Shown: positions 1 through 12,428, numbered from the stretch's first letter. The stretch: DNA of 64,000 nucleotides from Plasmopara viticola (GCA_001695595.3 MBPM02000080.1:62001-126000), one strand, 5' to 3'. A program made the numbers and translations. The notes: generated by a model from the sequence alone, not told the origin.

Positions 1-3000
1 AAGACACATTCTAGAGTGCTGGTAGAAGACTATCGATTCTTATTACTTTAAAACCTTGCCTTAGGTTGCTTAAATGGCGCCCAGTACCGAACGAATACTT
101 TTCGGCCGCTATAGACAAACAATAGAAGCAGTTATAATGAGAGCGATCTCATGATCAAACGAATATAATTTGCCGGGCGCTCGATAGCTGTTGCGATATC
201 ACTGATCACTCGCGTACCATGAACTAATCGCCGTAGGGGCTATTTCATTTAAACTTATTTGTAGCCATCCACCAAATACAGTGCCTATATAACCGACACC
301 CGAGACGTAAAGCAGCACGAAACGGGTGGTTGTAGAATTATCGTTGCTCTATTTAGCTTATCTAGAACATGATCTTGTATTACTCCTCTCTTTTTGCCGG
401 CAGTTCTCGGGACACAATATATTTTTACTTCTTAATTATAGGTACCCATCTAAATTTGTAAGCTCAGGTACAACGGACGCTGTATAGGCCAAATTAAATC
501 ATACTTTTGCATAAAGCAAGGAGGATGCGTCTTCACTTTCGAGAGGATTCTCCCCTAAAAATACACATCTATAACTTGGGCTAAGTACTCGATAGCTTTT
601 AGTCCTTCGGTGTTCTGTACCTCTGACACATTTGGTGGTGCCTTAAGCAGGTGCCTACACGCCGTTACATGGCGACTCAGTTACCCCTAAAATAAGCTGC
701 ACTGTCCATTGTCCCTGAAAACACGGCTTTTTTGCAAGTTACGGAGACGTTTGTGATACAAAGCAATCGATTTCCCTTATTTATATTCTTATTCATTTCG
801 AGTAGATCTAAGATGCCCGCTTTGAATGGTGCACTTGTGAGCCTCAATCATTCGCGGATACAAAAAACTGCTTGTAAAACTATGCTTACAACGCATTTAA
901 CAGTGTTCCGCAGGCGGTTTACCAAATCATCTGTGGAGATATATTGCTCTCTCCGGCAGCCATTGCTACCAGTAGGTCGTGGCTACTCGTCTATGAACAT
1001 CATCACATTAAGCCTTTCCAGTACTCCTCATACTTTTCGGGCATATACTTGCCCAGGTTCTTTCTCGAAAGGGATGTACGCCTTCTAGAGAAGGAATCAC
1101 GACTCAATAAGGACCAACAACGCGGAATGATGCAACACGTAGCGACGTACTTGTCTCGCCAAACAATCAAAATCGTGTTTTCCGGCCACGGCAAGCCTAA
1201 AACTAGATCATCGTTGCCCTTGTCAATTTTTTGGAAGATTTCTGCGTTTTCAAAGTTCTGAAACTACACAACAAGACTTGTTTAATTCTACACGTGTCTT
1301 GACCTGCTCCGTCAGCCTGTCTAAACCAAAGGGCTTACTCGCACTTCCATCTCTTACAGCATCAATCAAATGATTCAAGTCGACTTCAAAAGTTCACCGG
1401 CGTGAAAAATCTGCGACGCACAGAGTCTATTGAGACTTAGATGGCAATTTATACCCTTGTACAGCTGCATGCACAACAAACAGTCCTTTGTTACTTTCCT
1501 TTTCCTTAAGAATTGTCATGCGTGAAGGGCTACGTCTTCATGGTGAGTATCCACCCCAAACGCTTAATTCAAAGACTAAGGCCTTCCTTTACATGGGCGT
1601 TTTGTTTTACTGGTGACTAGCTTTTCTGGCGCGGCTTTTGCCAGCAGCCTTTTGAAGCTTTCTAGAGATCCACTTCGTCGTCTCCTTCAAGACAGACACG
1701 AGTTGTGCCTTTGCTTACCACAGTTAGCGCAGCCAATGATACTACGCTAAGTAATGTATAATTTTTTGAATACGCGTCAGCGCCTTAAAAAGCGATGCTG
1801 CTGTACTCTTCTTGAAGAGCAACTTCAATCGCCTCTTCTGTCGCTATTGCCTGCAAATTTATGAGCTGAGTGCGCGAGTGACACCCTGATAAAGGAGACA
1901 GTCAACTTTCTTGAGTCATGATTTTTTAATGAGATCTTGCTGGTAAGCAAGAAATTGTGAGCGGTGGCGGAACACGAAAGTCATCGGAAGAAACGGTGCT
2001 TAAGCTGTTTGTTTTGTGCCCATAGCTTACAAAACGCACCAAGGTAAGTGAGAGCCCATTTTGACTCTGCTTCACAAGTAAAGGAGCGCGAACGCCACGC
2101 GCGCTTTAATCATTTGGATCAGGAGCTGCCTTCGCGGCTATTTCTACCTTCTTAAACAAAAAAAGAGCTTATTTTATTTCATTGAAGGCTAGAGCCTTTA
2201 AATTTACCGGCTTGGACTTCGCAGTAGGTGCTTCCGCCGGGGTTGCGCATGCTGCCTTCTGCCTGAGCTTCAAGTATGTACCATACTTGCAAAGCTCGGA
2301 CAGTAAGGTTCATTCCGGCGGCATGGCAGCAGGATAGCTGCGAGTGCGGCCACCCATAAAAGCCGTCATTTTTTCAGTCTGCACATAGCCGATAGTGAAG
2401 GGTGATTTTATTTTTCCGAATTTTTTGCAAGAGTTCGGGTAGGCAATCTACCCTCTTGAGCGTAGGATTGACATGAAAGTACCGCCAGGTCTAATGGGGT
2501 CACCAGAACTTTGCACAGATGAGGTGTACAGAAAATAACACGATCTACACGTAGACGACTGGTCACTATATCTAGTTATAAATCGTCGATTGCACAATGG
2601 ATTGAAGCTCAGAGGCCGCTTCATTTGATATCATACCGTCTTCTTGAGCCTTCATAAAACTTTATTTGCATTAAATTTGACCTATGGTTATATGTGTCTC
2701 TTATCGCCTGGAATTGAAGTAACTTGCAATCGGAATAATCATTCACATAACAGGTTGGCTTTATGTAACGGCCCACTACATGCAGCCAATTCTCCTTATG
2801 ATGTGAGAAGGTTGCATCAAAATAAATAAATTTTGAAATGCATTATATTGCGCGCAATCGACTCACTAACGTGACGTATTGCTCCTTATAACGGTCGCGC
2901 TCTGATGTGTAAAGATAGCATCCGCTATTCAATGCTATCATCAGCTTTATCCCAGAAAGATTAATTGGGTGTCACGTTGACGCGAGTGATTTAAGTTGCA

Positions 3001-5034
3001 GGACAGCACGAACATAAGAGCTAACAAAAAAGAAAGAATGCAGTCTATTGAGCTCACAATTTCATTGCATTACCAACACTGATGTTTTGGCGACAATGCA
3101 AACATTCGCAATAAGCCCACCAATCTCGGTTAATCCTCAACTCACTGCGAAAATTGAGAGGCTATATATTTCTCAACTACGGCCAGCAAATACGAGATTC
3201 GATTTAATCTCTTACATCATTGTCGTAAATATTACTTTCCTTAGTAAGTTTTTGAAGGCTATGCGCAACTCGTGCTTACTCCTTGTATTGTGCTAGAAAT
3301 TAGCCTGTGGGAAAATTTCCAGCAACACACACTCAAAAAGCTTCTTTGTTCTGCAAGAATGACTGCAGAAGGTAAAGTGTACCTTTTTCGATAGACTTAT
3401 GCAAAATTCCTTATATCTAGTTGTGTTTACTGATTTGTATTTGCGGCATTGGACAGAAAGTTTTGTGTTGATAAGATAACAAAAACGTAGACGTAGAATC
3501 GGCGATGGCGTCTTGTAAATGTAAGCTTATTCTTGTCAAGAAACACCACTTTTACGCTTGTTAGCTGGCCGTATGTACAAAGCGAAATCGAATTTTTACG
3601 CCCTCTGTATTATGTACAGCATATTATACTTCGATATTCAGTGGGCGAAGCCTTAAAACAAAGAAAACAGCGACAAAGAAGCAGCGGACTCAGCTGTGAA
3701 CACAGTTCTTCCATATACCCACGGTGTTTTGACTTAGTGGAGCCTATGGAGTAATCACTGCAAAGAGTGATCCTTGAAAAAGAGCGAGAGAACCCCATCA
3801 TCATAGGAAGTACACAAAACGCGCAAGAAGCATGCTTATTCTTGCAGAAGTGATAATATAAAAGGTGAGATGCCGATTTACTTATTTGTCAAGAAAAAGC
3901 TAAACGCGCTTAAACTTTGTCTTTCAATGTCTGTAGAATTTCCAGTAATTGACGTATCAATTAAGAAATATAGACACATCGAAAGTAGATAGCTGAATTA
4001 TTATTCAAGCTAAATAGGGTGAGGGATCAAGCTAAAGAACGACAACAATAATGCAAAAATTCTTGCTGCTATTTTCCTACCTTAGATGTACGGTTCCGGC
4101 GAAAGTATACACAAAAATTGTGGCATAGGGAAAACCGAACGTGAAAGAGTCAATTGCACAGCAAGCACACAGTCGGCTCAAAAGTGCACGGGTCGTACTT
4201 CCGGAAGATATTGAGCTTGGTCGTCAAGAAAGGGTGATCAATGTGATCGGCAATCCAACCCTTGAGTTATTTCTATTGGATCAATGAAAAAGCGGTTGTC
4301 AAGCTAGCGCGAGTATATTTAGTATTTTCAGCGAGAAAGAAGGCATCTTCATGTATCCATATGACCTAGAAGGAAGAAAATTCAGAAAAATCCAAAACGC
4401 TGTCTTGCTAGTGTTTCAGGAACTTTGTGCACAATCGAGATCTACTTACATCTTACGAAGAGCAATTACAAACTGCATTTACGTTTTGAAGTTTACCAAT
4501 TAGAGTATGCTTTGTTTTAATTAAGCAGTCGGATTTTCGTTGTCCATCTCAGTCTAAAATAGCTGTGCAACGCACTAAGAAACAGCAATCGGTCCACTCT
4601 CATATTAAATATAGCAGAAGCAGCCCAATCATCAGACTGCATTTGATCCTCGAAAGGTGCAGACGCAGCCCAACGTAAACCGCCACAAGCTCTTTGACGT
4701 AACCTTTAGGCCCAACTCTTAGAGCCAATCCTTTCTTAGAGTTTTGACCATGACATAATCTCGATTCGTGGTCAGATAAAGCACATATATCCATTGAAAG
4801 ACCGCCGCAAGTTGGAAAAAAAAATGAACTTAATCTCTTATCCGATTACGGACGCATAAAAGGATTTGCATGGCCAATGGAAAGTAGCATCCGTCGAAAG
4901 CGTTGGTACTGCATCTACTGACTTGGCATGCCCAATGTCTCCAAACTAAAACGAGTGGCCAACATGTAAGACAGTCAAATGGTAATGTCACTTGACTTTA
5001 TAACATTGACATTTAAACATTGTATGATTATAAA
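1..5034. other. gene-poor AT-rich region, no recognisable gene
   Basis: No open frame here resembles a known family and all are short. Several stretches (around 0.94-1.26 kb on plus, 1.5-2.6 kb on minus and 3.5-3.8 kb) look like decayed coding DNA: residual codon structure broken by many stops. None could be assigned. This is probably old transposon debris. Confidence 0.5.
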
Positions 5035-5183
5035 TAACCTGAAGCACTTAGAGTAGCGATAATATCCTCTTCAGACAAAGATGTAGTTTGGAGCGAATAA
5101 AGATAAACAAAATAAAAAAATCAGTTGTGATTGTGCTGGTAAACAACATTTGAAGAGAGCAAAACATAAAAACTGGTTAGAAA
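5035..5183 (+). repeat. Polinton terminal repeat, copy 1
   Basis: About 149 bp match 41702-41850 in the same orientation with only a handful of substitutions, starting at taacctgaagcac and ending at ggttagaaa. The two copies then run into different genes: the ExoX-C-like gene here, the PolB side at 41.9 kb. Shared terminal DNA leading into opposite ends of one element is what terminal inverted repeats of a Polinton would look like, so I infer a TIR. The outer boundary is where similarity stops. No target-site duplication was found. Confidence 0.6.
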
Positions 5184-5276
5184 ACAATTAAATAAATTGA
5201 ATTAACATTTTTAATTATAATATAAATTTACTAATATACTATAAGCATGCCCCATACCCAATACACCATATCAAAA

Positions 5277-5594
5277 ATGTCAGTAATTTTAGAGTTCGAA
5301 AAATATAAAGGAAAATCTCTTGAGGAAGTCTATGAGCAAGATGCGTCATACTGTCGATGGTTATACAACCAGCAAACAGAAGACTCTGATATCAAACGGT
5401 TTTTACAAGGTAAGTTCCAAGATGGAGATGATAGCTATATTATGCGGTGGGGCAAACATAAGAACAAATCCGTCAAGTGGATTGTTGAAAACGATACCCA
5501 ATATTTCAATTGGATGTGTAAAAATGAATACATCAAGAATAAATGTCCCTCATTGAAAGAAAACTTGAACGAATTTGGTGTAGAATTAAATTAA
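5277..5594 (+). CDS. small ExoX-C-like duplicated-domain protein (Polinton), copy 1
   Basis: The 105-residue product contains two copies of a short motif. The first has KYKGKSLEEVYEQD followed by SYCRWL, the second has KHKNKSVKWIVEND followed by YFNWM. This pattern (GK-x-K-x-x-S, then an acidic residue and an aromatic-Trp pair) resembles the C-terminal module of exodeoxyribonuclease X-like proteins, which also occurs alone in viruses. No catalytic exonuclease residues are present, so a nucleic-acid or protein-binding role is only a guess. The start at 5277 is preferred over the upstream ATG at 5247 because that upstream ATG is ATA in the second copy (37314-37643, minus). The protein differs by one residue between copies before the end. 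It sits between the terminal repeat and the 21-bp array. Confidence 0.6.
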   Translation: MSVILEFEKYKGKSLEEVYEQDASYCRWLYNQQTEDSDIKRFLQGKFQDGDDSYIMRWGKHKNKSVKWIVENDTQYFNWMCKNEYIKNKCPSLKENLNEFGVELN

Positions 5595-5644
5595 TCGAAT
5601 TAGTTTTTTTGACTGAAATCTCCATGTTCACATCGTTGGGTACT

Positions 5645-5776
5645 ATCCTTGGGTATAGTTTCCTTATCCCAAGGTATTCCATTCTTATACCTGGGTATGG
5701 TTTCCTCATCCCGAGGTATTCCATTCTTATCCATGGAGATGACATACTTATCCATGGGTATGCCATCTCAAGGTAT
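5645..5776. repeat. 21-bp phased array of 12-bp dyads (7 units)
   Basis: Imperfect palindromes of the form ATNCCNNGGNAT begin at 5645, 5666, 5687, 5708, 5729 and 5750, exactly 21 bp apart. A seventh begins at 5765, 15 bp on. Examples are atacctgggtat (5687-5698) and atcccgaggtat (5708-5719). A second array of four units with the same spacing is at 37211-37285. Two helical turns per unit would place all sites on one face of the DNA, which suggests protein binding. An origin or terminator function is also possible. Confidence 0.75.
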
Positions 5777-5826
5777 GATAGTCTCATCAACAGACCTCAA
5801 CCACAGCGGTTTCTCATATACGCAAT

Positions 5827-5945
5827 CGATCCACCGTCCTCGCACCGTTGATCCACTGATCCACCGTCCTCGCACCGTTGATCCACTGCTCTCAACCACA
5901 GCTGTTTTCTCAAACGCAGTCGATCCACCGTCCTCGATTCACTGC
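5827..5945. repeat. short direct repeats downstream of the CRN relic
   Basis: A 30-bp unit (gatccaccgtcctcgcaccg plus gttgatccac) occurs twice in tandem from about 5827 to 5887, and a shortened third copy lies near 5922-5945. A flanking motif, ctcaaccacagc, also occurs twice (about 5797 and 5888). The block lies just beyond the 3' end of the CRN gene. Confidence 0.6.
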
Positions 5946-6185
5946 CTCGATCGATCGTATGTCCTCGAAAGTCAGTTTGGTTCATACATGTGCTGTAACA
6001 TTGGTCAACTCCTTGTCGCGATTCAGCAGGTTATTAGATCATACAGGTGATCAGAACCAACGAGCTTTTTGGAATCAATACATTGTTCAACAAGTAGCTG
6101 AGGATAGGAGGCAAATCGCTACCACCACAACACTATCGGCTTAGACAGGCTATCAGAGAAAAGCTTAATTCTGCAGCACATGGTT

Positions 6186-8045
6186 TCACGGACTCCAGGT
6201 TGCGACATACGCAACGTACAACAGCACTTGGGTTGGAGAATCAGCTGGAGCAAGTCGAAATTTATCACTGGTCTCCTTGTCTGGCACCACCGCAATATAT
6301 CTGGCACCGTCCGGAAACATCTTCGCATACTTGTCAAGTGCCACTGAGTCAATTTTATGATTGTCGGACTTCGTTATTTGGATCAAGCCAACCACGTTAT
6401 GTTCCCCACCCATGTTCAGCTTGGCAACACTGTCGATAGTCTCCAAACAACGTGTGCAGGGATACCAATAGTCGACATCCGCAAGTTGCTGCATGATTGC
6501 TTCGCATTCCGCTGCATCAGTGCCTTCATAGAGATACGCGTTGGCTTCGAATTCCAACGCAGCATATGTATGCTGGTTCTTTTTTCTTCGGTCGTACGTC
6601 CTCACCTGCAACTCGAGCTTCTGTCCGTCTCTTGTCATCGCATGCACGTAATTCTCGAATGCAATTCCCATCAACCCATCGTCGCCAAGCATGCGACCTT
6701 TTGACCACAACTCCTCATAGTAGGATGGCGCTACGATTTTGCCAAGTTGCCTCAACGCATACTCGGAGGTGATCACACAAAACCACGACCTCGTCATCGT
6801 ATACTTCGCCGAGCTGCTTTGGTTCTTGGGATCCTGCTCACTCGCTCGAACTGACGTCATCCGTAAGCGATCAATTTGTTTCTCCGAGCCAAGAGCATAC
6901 TGGGTATTCAAAAGTTCGGCCACTTGCGCATCAACCAGACCAATAGCCTGGTCAATTGAATCTATGACAACGCTCTTCTCCGACAAGAAGTCGCGCAAGT
7001 TGCCACCCGAGTAGTAGTACCTGTCCTTGATATTGTGTTCCGTCCATTGAAAATGCGCCCCAACAGATTATAAATCCACCTTGGACCAAAAGGGCACTAG
7101 ACAACGCCTCAGTACAGGACCGTCGTCGTTCTTCATTGGATACTGGACAGACGTTGCAAGCAATCGGAACGACGCCAGCGTTGCAAAGTTTTTGGCAATG
7201 TCCTTGTGCATGAGACCGTCCAGACACAATTCAAAATCTTGACCACGCAGTTCATCAAGATCACTCAAGCTCGCCTTGTCACTTCGCCAATATTGCTTGT
7301 TCTTTCCATCCAGATACAGCAAGGAGAATCCTTCCTTTTTCAGCTTCCGAAACAAGACGACGCGTTTCTGTTGAAGCAAAGCCATGTAGAACGCAAACAA
7401 CACGACCATCATGCTCTTCCCAACACCAGGTGTCCCCACAAACACAGTGCTGAGCTTCTTTTCCATATGGTCGTTGAATGTCTTGATGATGTCCTGCGTT
7501 TCCTTCCGAACATAGAACCACGCGGGAAAATCCGGCTCGACGTGGCGAATGTCGAGTGCGATGCCACCAATTTGCCACCTGCCGATATCCAAGGTGGCTG
7601 CAATTGAATCCATCCTCTCGACTTCGATGACAGTCAATGATCTGGCCTTCTTGCGCGCACGTTCCTCATCCCATTGCTCCTGATCAACTTCTGGAACCAC
7701 CACCAACACGTGAACAGGGGTGTTCATAGTCTCGATATCCTCCATCGTGAGTTCGAACGCAACGTCTTTCTCCGACAAGCCGACCAACTGGAGCGGGGCT
7801 GCCACAACCTTCAATGGCTTGAAATCACTCGTGTCACTGATTCCTTCGTCCACCTGCTTTTGAGTCAACCACGCGTCGCCCTTCCTGGCGAGGAACAGCT
7901 CCAGTTCATCCGGATCGCATGTGATTGTCTTCTTCTTCTCCTCCTTGATCTTCTTCTTCAAGTCTCCCACAAGATCGCTCGCATCGATCTTCACGGGGAA
8001 TGGGTTTCCCTTCACTCCAACGAGCGCGCAGAACAGCTTCACCAT
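6186..8045 (-). pseudogene. Crinkler (CRN) effector with NTPase and nuclease-like C-terminus, broken by one stop
   Basis: CRN proteins are oomycete effectors that enter host nuclei, and many trigger plant cell death. The start at 8045 gives the canonical N-terminus [10 protein letters not shown]. The LFLAK-type motif appears as LFLARK near residue 50, and the header ends in the recombination motif HVLVVVP near residue 113. The C-terminal part has a P-loop, GTPGVGKS, typical of the CRN NTPase module. A distal region with GIAFENYVH and GLIQITKS resembles the restriction-endonuclease-like module found in NTPase-type CRNs. A single in-frame TAA at 7068-7070 interrupts an otherwise continuous reading frame of about 619 codons. 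No classical signal peptide is visible, which is common for CRNs. It lies between Polinton-derived flanks (terminal repeat and ExoX-C-like gene at 5.0-5.6 kb, gene X fragment at 8.16 kb). It is probably inactive, although the N-terminal 325 residues could still be made. Confidence 0.85.
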
Positions 8046-8112
8046 GTTTCCAATTGCTTTCTGTGAGTGAGGGACCTTGTCTCTATCCATATTTCAGCCA
8101 ATCAAATGGTGC

Positions 8113-8128
8113 AACCCAACGTTGGGTT
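8113..8128. promoter_or_regulatory. perfect 16-bp palindrome upstream of the CRN start
   Basis: The sequence aacccaacgttgggtt is identical to its reverse complement and lies 68 bp upstream of the CRN ATG (minus strand). It could be an operator-like site, but no factor is known to me. Confidence 0.4.
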
Positions 8129-8162
8129 TTGACATCACCGTGATTGAGCATCTGCAGATACA

Positions 8163-8316
8163 AAATATATTTATTTATATAGACACAAAAATCATAGATA
8201 TTACATATCTATCCGATACCGATGATACTGGTTATGTTGAAGATGACCTTATGGCTACTGCACGAAGCCATCTTGTTTATGACAAGAGGTTACTTGCCTT
8301 AAGGCATGTTCACTAG
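8163..8316 (+). other. 5' end of an unidentified Polinton gene (gene X), copy 1
   Basis: About 70 bp match 37117-37196 closely: an AT-rich TATA-like stretch followed by codons for ITYLSDTDDTGYVED. At 37146 the frame starts with ATG, whereas here the same codon is ATA, so the start is lost. After VED the two copies diverge. Here the frame runs on for some 23 codons to a stop at 8316. The product family is not recognised. Its orientation relative to the ExoX-C-like gene is opposite in the two copies, so one has been inverted. Confidence 0.45.
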
Positions 8317-10347
8317 CAAAATATCGTTCGAGCTCTTGATCGTCTATCTAGCCATGCATCTATGAACAATGCGATAATGCCATAATAGTTACATTTTTTG
8401 TAAAATATGCCCTCAACGTTGTATCTTTTCCGGCTAAACTATAAGTCGGCTCATATAGGCAGGGGTACAAAGAAGCTTTAATGACTAAGAGTTCGGTCAA
8501 ATATTCTTATTAATAATCAACCCAAAAGTCTTAATTGCGATCCATCATCGCAGGTCAAGATGCCAAAGCCAAGAGGCTGAAACTGTATCGCTGAAAATGA
8601 GAAAAATACTTGCTCTACCTGGCGGGCATTTGCCTGACTCTGCACAATAAGGCGAAAGAAAAGCTTCAGAATAGCTTATTCTTGTCGTCAGACTCAATCG
8701 ACACGCAAGAGTAATCATCCGTAAGGACAGAAGAAGTAATGATCTCGATGACTCACACCCAAGGTCATCAAAACTATGGATTAGGACGTAAGATAACGAA
8801 GTCAAATTCACATATTCACGGCTTAATTAACGTCATGGAAAGAGTATATCCAAATTTGCGCTCAGGGTTTACGTTTCCACTGCATTAATCCGAAGTCCAC
8901 CTCGGATGTCAGTTATCTTCGACCAACCAAATGTACAAACTGTAAATTAAGCTCAAAAGTGTAATTTACTACGCTCAATGTCGTTAAGGCTGGGGTTGTA
9001 ACTCCATAAAGGCTCATTATGTTCCAGAAAATTATCTCTGGTGTTGGTAATGCCCAAGGGCATAATACCAATACCGGATATAAGCTACCCTTACCTTCTG
9101 GCTTTTACGAAGCCTCGCAAAGCACTTTGCAAAATTTGATACGGTACTATACCCGCGCGCATAGCCAGCATAGGGTAAACAGTGGCCCTTTTCAATGTAA
9201 GTGTCTTTTAAAAGGCAATGCGATGAGGGGTCTTCGAAAAGCCCTTTGTGGTGCGCCAAGCAATCGGCGCCATGCTCTAATGTATCTGTTTGACCGTCGG
9301 ACTCCACGTTTATAAAGAGCGAGTTGACCTTGCCCAGGACGGCAATGAAATTCGAGCTTCGACCGCCGCGCTGGTGACTTTGATCGTCAAACATACCCGA
9401 GAAGCAGACCGCACAATTTTGCTCAGATGTCACTACATATGTTGCTATTACTCTACGGCAAGCCAGAGACAAAGGCGAGGCTTATGGACTTCCAACCATC
9501 CGCCCGTATTCGCAGGCTTTATATAAATCGGTGCACGAGCCAGGGCCTGGCCCTCTGCCAGCATCGATGTGCTTGGTCACCTACTTATACATGTGAATTC
9601 AACAATTTATTATGCTCTGGTTCAAGCAATCGTATCATACGTATCAAATCAAAAGTATAAGGAAGTTTTAGGTCGCGATCGCTTGCATCAATTTAATGAC
9701 ATGGGTTGGGTCATTTTGGTCTCCGTGCTGCGATGAAAAAGGAGCTCCTTTTAACTTTAAGCAAATGCAATGGTCGGACATGGAAAACGACGCTTGAGTT
9801 TGACGACACGGAGGGTCGTAGTAAACACTTAAAGGCGACTATGATCCAGCTGAGCTTGAGTGTAACTGCTAAGTGCTGTCAATGCATATGTGGCAGCAAG
9901 TTGCGACGCGAGGTGTTTGTGTTATACTTTTCTGTTACTCAAAGGCTTCAGCAACGACAAATTTCAAAAAGCAAATCATTGGATTCGAGTCTTCAATGTA
10001 AACGTCCTATATGGGACACAACCATCCTCTTGTGCTACCCCTCCCAGAATTGCGACAGCTAATGTATGCATAATACCACGGCTTGTGTGTCCCTACTACC
10101 TCTCTTCATACCCAGCTCCCCTCCACCTCTTCCTGTACGTCAACCATCTCTCTTGACCTCTTCTCCCATCGTCCAGTCGTATACACCCCACAAATTGATC
10201 GAGTCTTACGCCGTACCTGGCGGTCCTTGCGTCTGCTAGATCAGCACGTAAATAAAACAAGGACCAGACACCAAGACAGGGAACAAACCATTACCAACAA
10301 CCCATCACCAAGAGCTTGGTCAATGCTTCCTCATCTTGTGCTCGTCA
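8317..10347. other. no recognisable gene
   Basis: Decayed DNA. The longest frame is 146 codons on minus (9032-9472). It matches no family I know and its composition is not convincingly coding. Nothing else was seen before the 3' end of the KH-domain gene. Confidence 0.45.
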
Positions 10348-12428
10348 TCAGCCACAACACTCGGCCATGGGACCAAATGCCAGACTTGACGAGCACGTAC
10401 GATCAAAGCATTGAGCTCGAGTGCCAGAGGAAAACCTCTCAAAACACATACACAAAATATACACGTAACAAACCTGAGAGGTGTCGCTTGCGGGGTCGAC
10501 ACTCGTTGTGGTCGCAGGAATGTCGCTCGAAGCCGTGGCCGGCGCGGTTGCCTCTGTCGCGGCTGCCGCTTCACCTGCGGTCGCCCCTCCTTGCTGCTGA
10601 TACTGTTGATACGCTTCTGCACTCGCTTGAGCAGCCGCCCCCGTCACTCCCCACGCAGCGTTGGCAGCGTCGACGCCATAATATGCGGCGTATTCATAAT
10701 AGCCATTCCAGTAAGCGTTCGGGTCGTTTGGATCAGCTGTTGCCGTCGCGGATTGGTCCCCATTTGCAACAGCTCCAGTTGCAGAAGCGTCCTGATAATA
10801 CTGCCCTTGTTGCCCTTGCTGTTGGTAGTACGAAGCGTATTGGTCTTGAGTATACGCCCCATACTGTTGCTGGCCATAGGTTCCAACCTGTCCGTAGTTA
10901 TTGTCCCCGCCGTATTGGCCCGTCCCGTACCCATGGGTCCCTGCACCTTGCAAGATCACCATATCGACTTCTTCTTTCGCAACAGTCAGGCTCTGGGTCG
11001 GGCCTTGGATCGAAATGGTTCGAACGGGTGGGTTAGAACCCGGGTCGGCGACCTGTGGGATCTGAATCCGAACCGCATGACGGTCTTGAATGCCCTTGAT
11101 TGTCTCTCCACGCTTGCCAATGATCACACCAACACGATCGTCGGGTACTTGCATGTAGATCGTTGATCCTGCAGTCGCTCCATAGCCATGACGTCCTGGC
11201 TCTTCAGACACTAACGATTGAATCTCAAATCTCGCGGCTTCTTTCGCTTCTGCAGTCCCTCGAATCGTAATCAGACGCATTTCGGGATTATTTGGGTCGG
11301 GCGTCTGCGGAATAGTCACACTCGTTCCCGTACGCTGTTGAATCGCTTTGATCGTACAGCCCCCGCGTCCAATAATGAGACCCACGCGCTCATTCGGGAC
11401 CAAAATCTCGACAGAATCCGTCCCATCAGGATTAATGCCTCCATACCGCGCCATTCGGTCCCGGTCGTCCCGTTCCCGAAACGCTCCAGGATTCTGGTTC
11501 TGCTGTCGCTCGTCAATCAGATTTTGAATCAATTTCTGCGCCTGTGCTAACGTGTCTTCATTGCCCGTAATATTCACAAACCGATCGGCAGTCTGTGGCG
11601 CGCCTTCTTCTTCACGCACAATCTGAATGTGGGCCCCACTTTTCAATTGCATATCCCGAATGGTTTCGCCGCCTCGACCAATGATGTACCCGACTAAATC
11701 CCGCGGAACTTTCATGTCAAAAGACGATTGATCAGCACTTGGTCCCGTTTGTAACCCACTCCCGACCGTGTCATTGCCACCGTAATTGTCATTAAGCGTG
11801 CCATTGAGTTCTGCAACTCGACGCAATTGTTCTTGCTTTAACTTCAAAGCTTGTTGCGGATTAAATAAAATGTCTTCCACCGCACTTTGGGCCTTTGCTA
11901 ACGACTCGTCCGTATCGGCGGTTATCAGCACATGGAGCTCTTCATTCTCATCGGGATCCCCCGTTGGGTCCTTGGACGACCCTTTACCACGAATCAAAAT
12001 GCGAGCACCTGACTCGTCTTCCATTCGTTTTTGATTCGAGCCACGAGGGCCAATCAGAAGCCCAATGAAATTAATGTCCGGGTACTTGTCCACTGGAATG
12101 TACACTTTTTTGCATTTCTTTGCGGCCAAACCCGGTGCAAGGCGTCCGCTACTATCCACTGCAACAAACAGGTAATTGCACAACATTAAACGACGTCACA
12201 TGTACCATCAGAAACCTTATAAGAACGTACCGTCCCCCTATCATATGGTACCCAGTCATCGGTCATAATAACTTAGCAAAAACAGTCTCTCTCAAGTAAT
12301 TAATGACTATATACATATGGACGCACCTCCCAACGGCTCTTGCGCTTACCCAATGCATCACCACCTGGAATGGCCGTAGCGGCCAAACGTGCGGCAATTT
12401 CACGTGCACGAGCCACGGGATCGGACAT
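10348..12428 (-). CDS. four-KH-domain RNA-binding protein (SF1/FUBP-like)
   Basis: A nuclear-type RNA-binding protein, probably in pre-mRNA splicing or mRNA regulation. The first KH is of SF1/branch-point-binding type, with the GxxG loop in IGPRGSNQKRM. Three FUBP-like KH domains follow, with loops IGRGGET, IGRGGCT and IGKRGET. The C-terminus is rich in Gln, Tyr and Gly (for example YGQQQYGAYTQDQY), a low-complexity region. A first exon starts at ATG 12428 (MSDPVARAREIAARLA). With donor gtaagc at 12349 and acceptor ttgcag ending at 12159 the frame stays open, giving exons 12350-12428 and 10348-12158 (629 aa). A KRKSRWE motif just past that donor resembles the SF1 U2AF-ligand motif, so a different donor may be used. 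The last 40 residues are atypical; an intron starting at a gtttgt donor near 10475 is likely, so the true C-terminus is uncertain. Confidence 0.8.

Noticed and set aside
10083..11166. Long plus-strand frames over the KH gene
   Set aside because: They are shadows of the minus-strand KH gene. Their residue composition is atypical and no motif is present.
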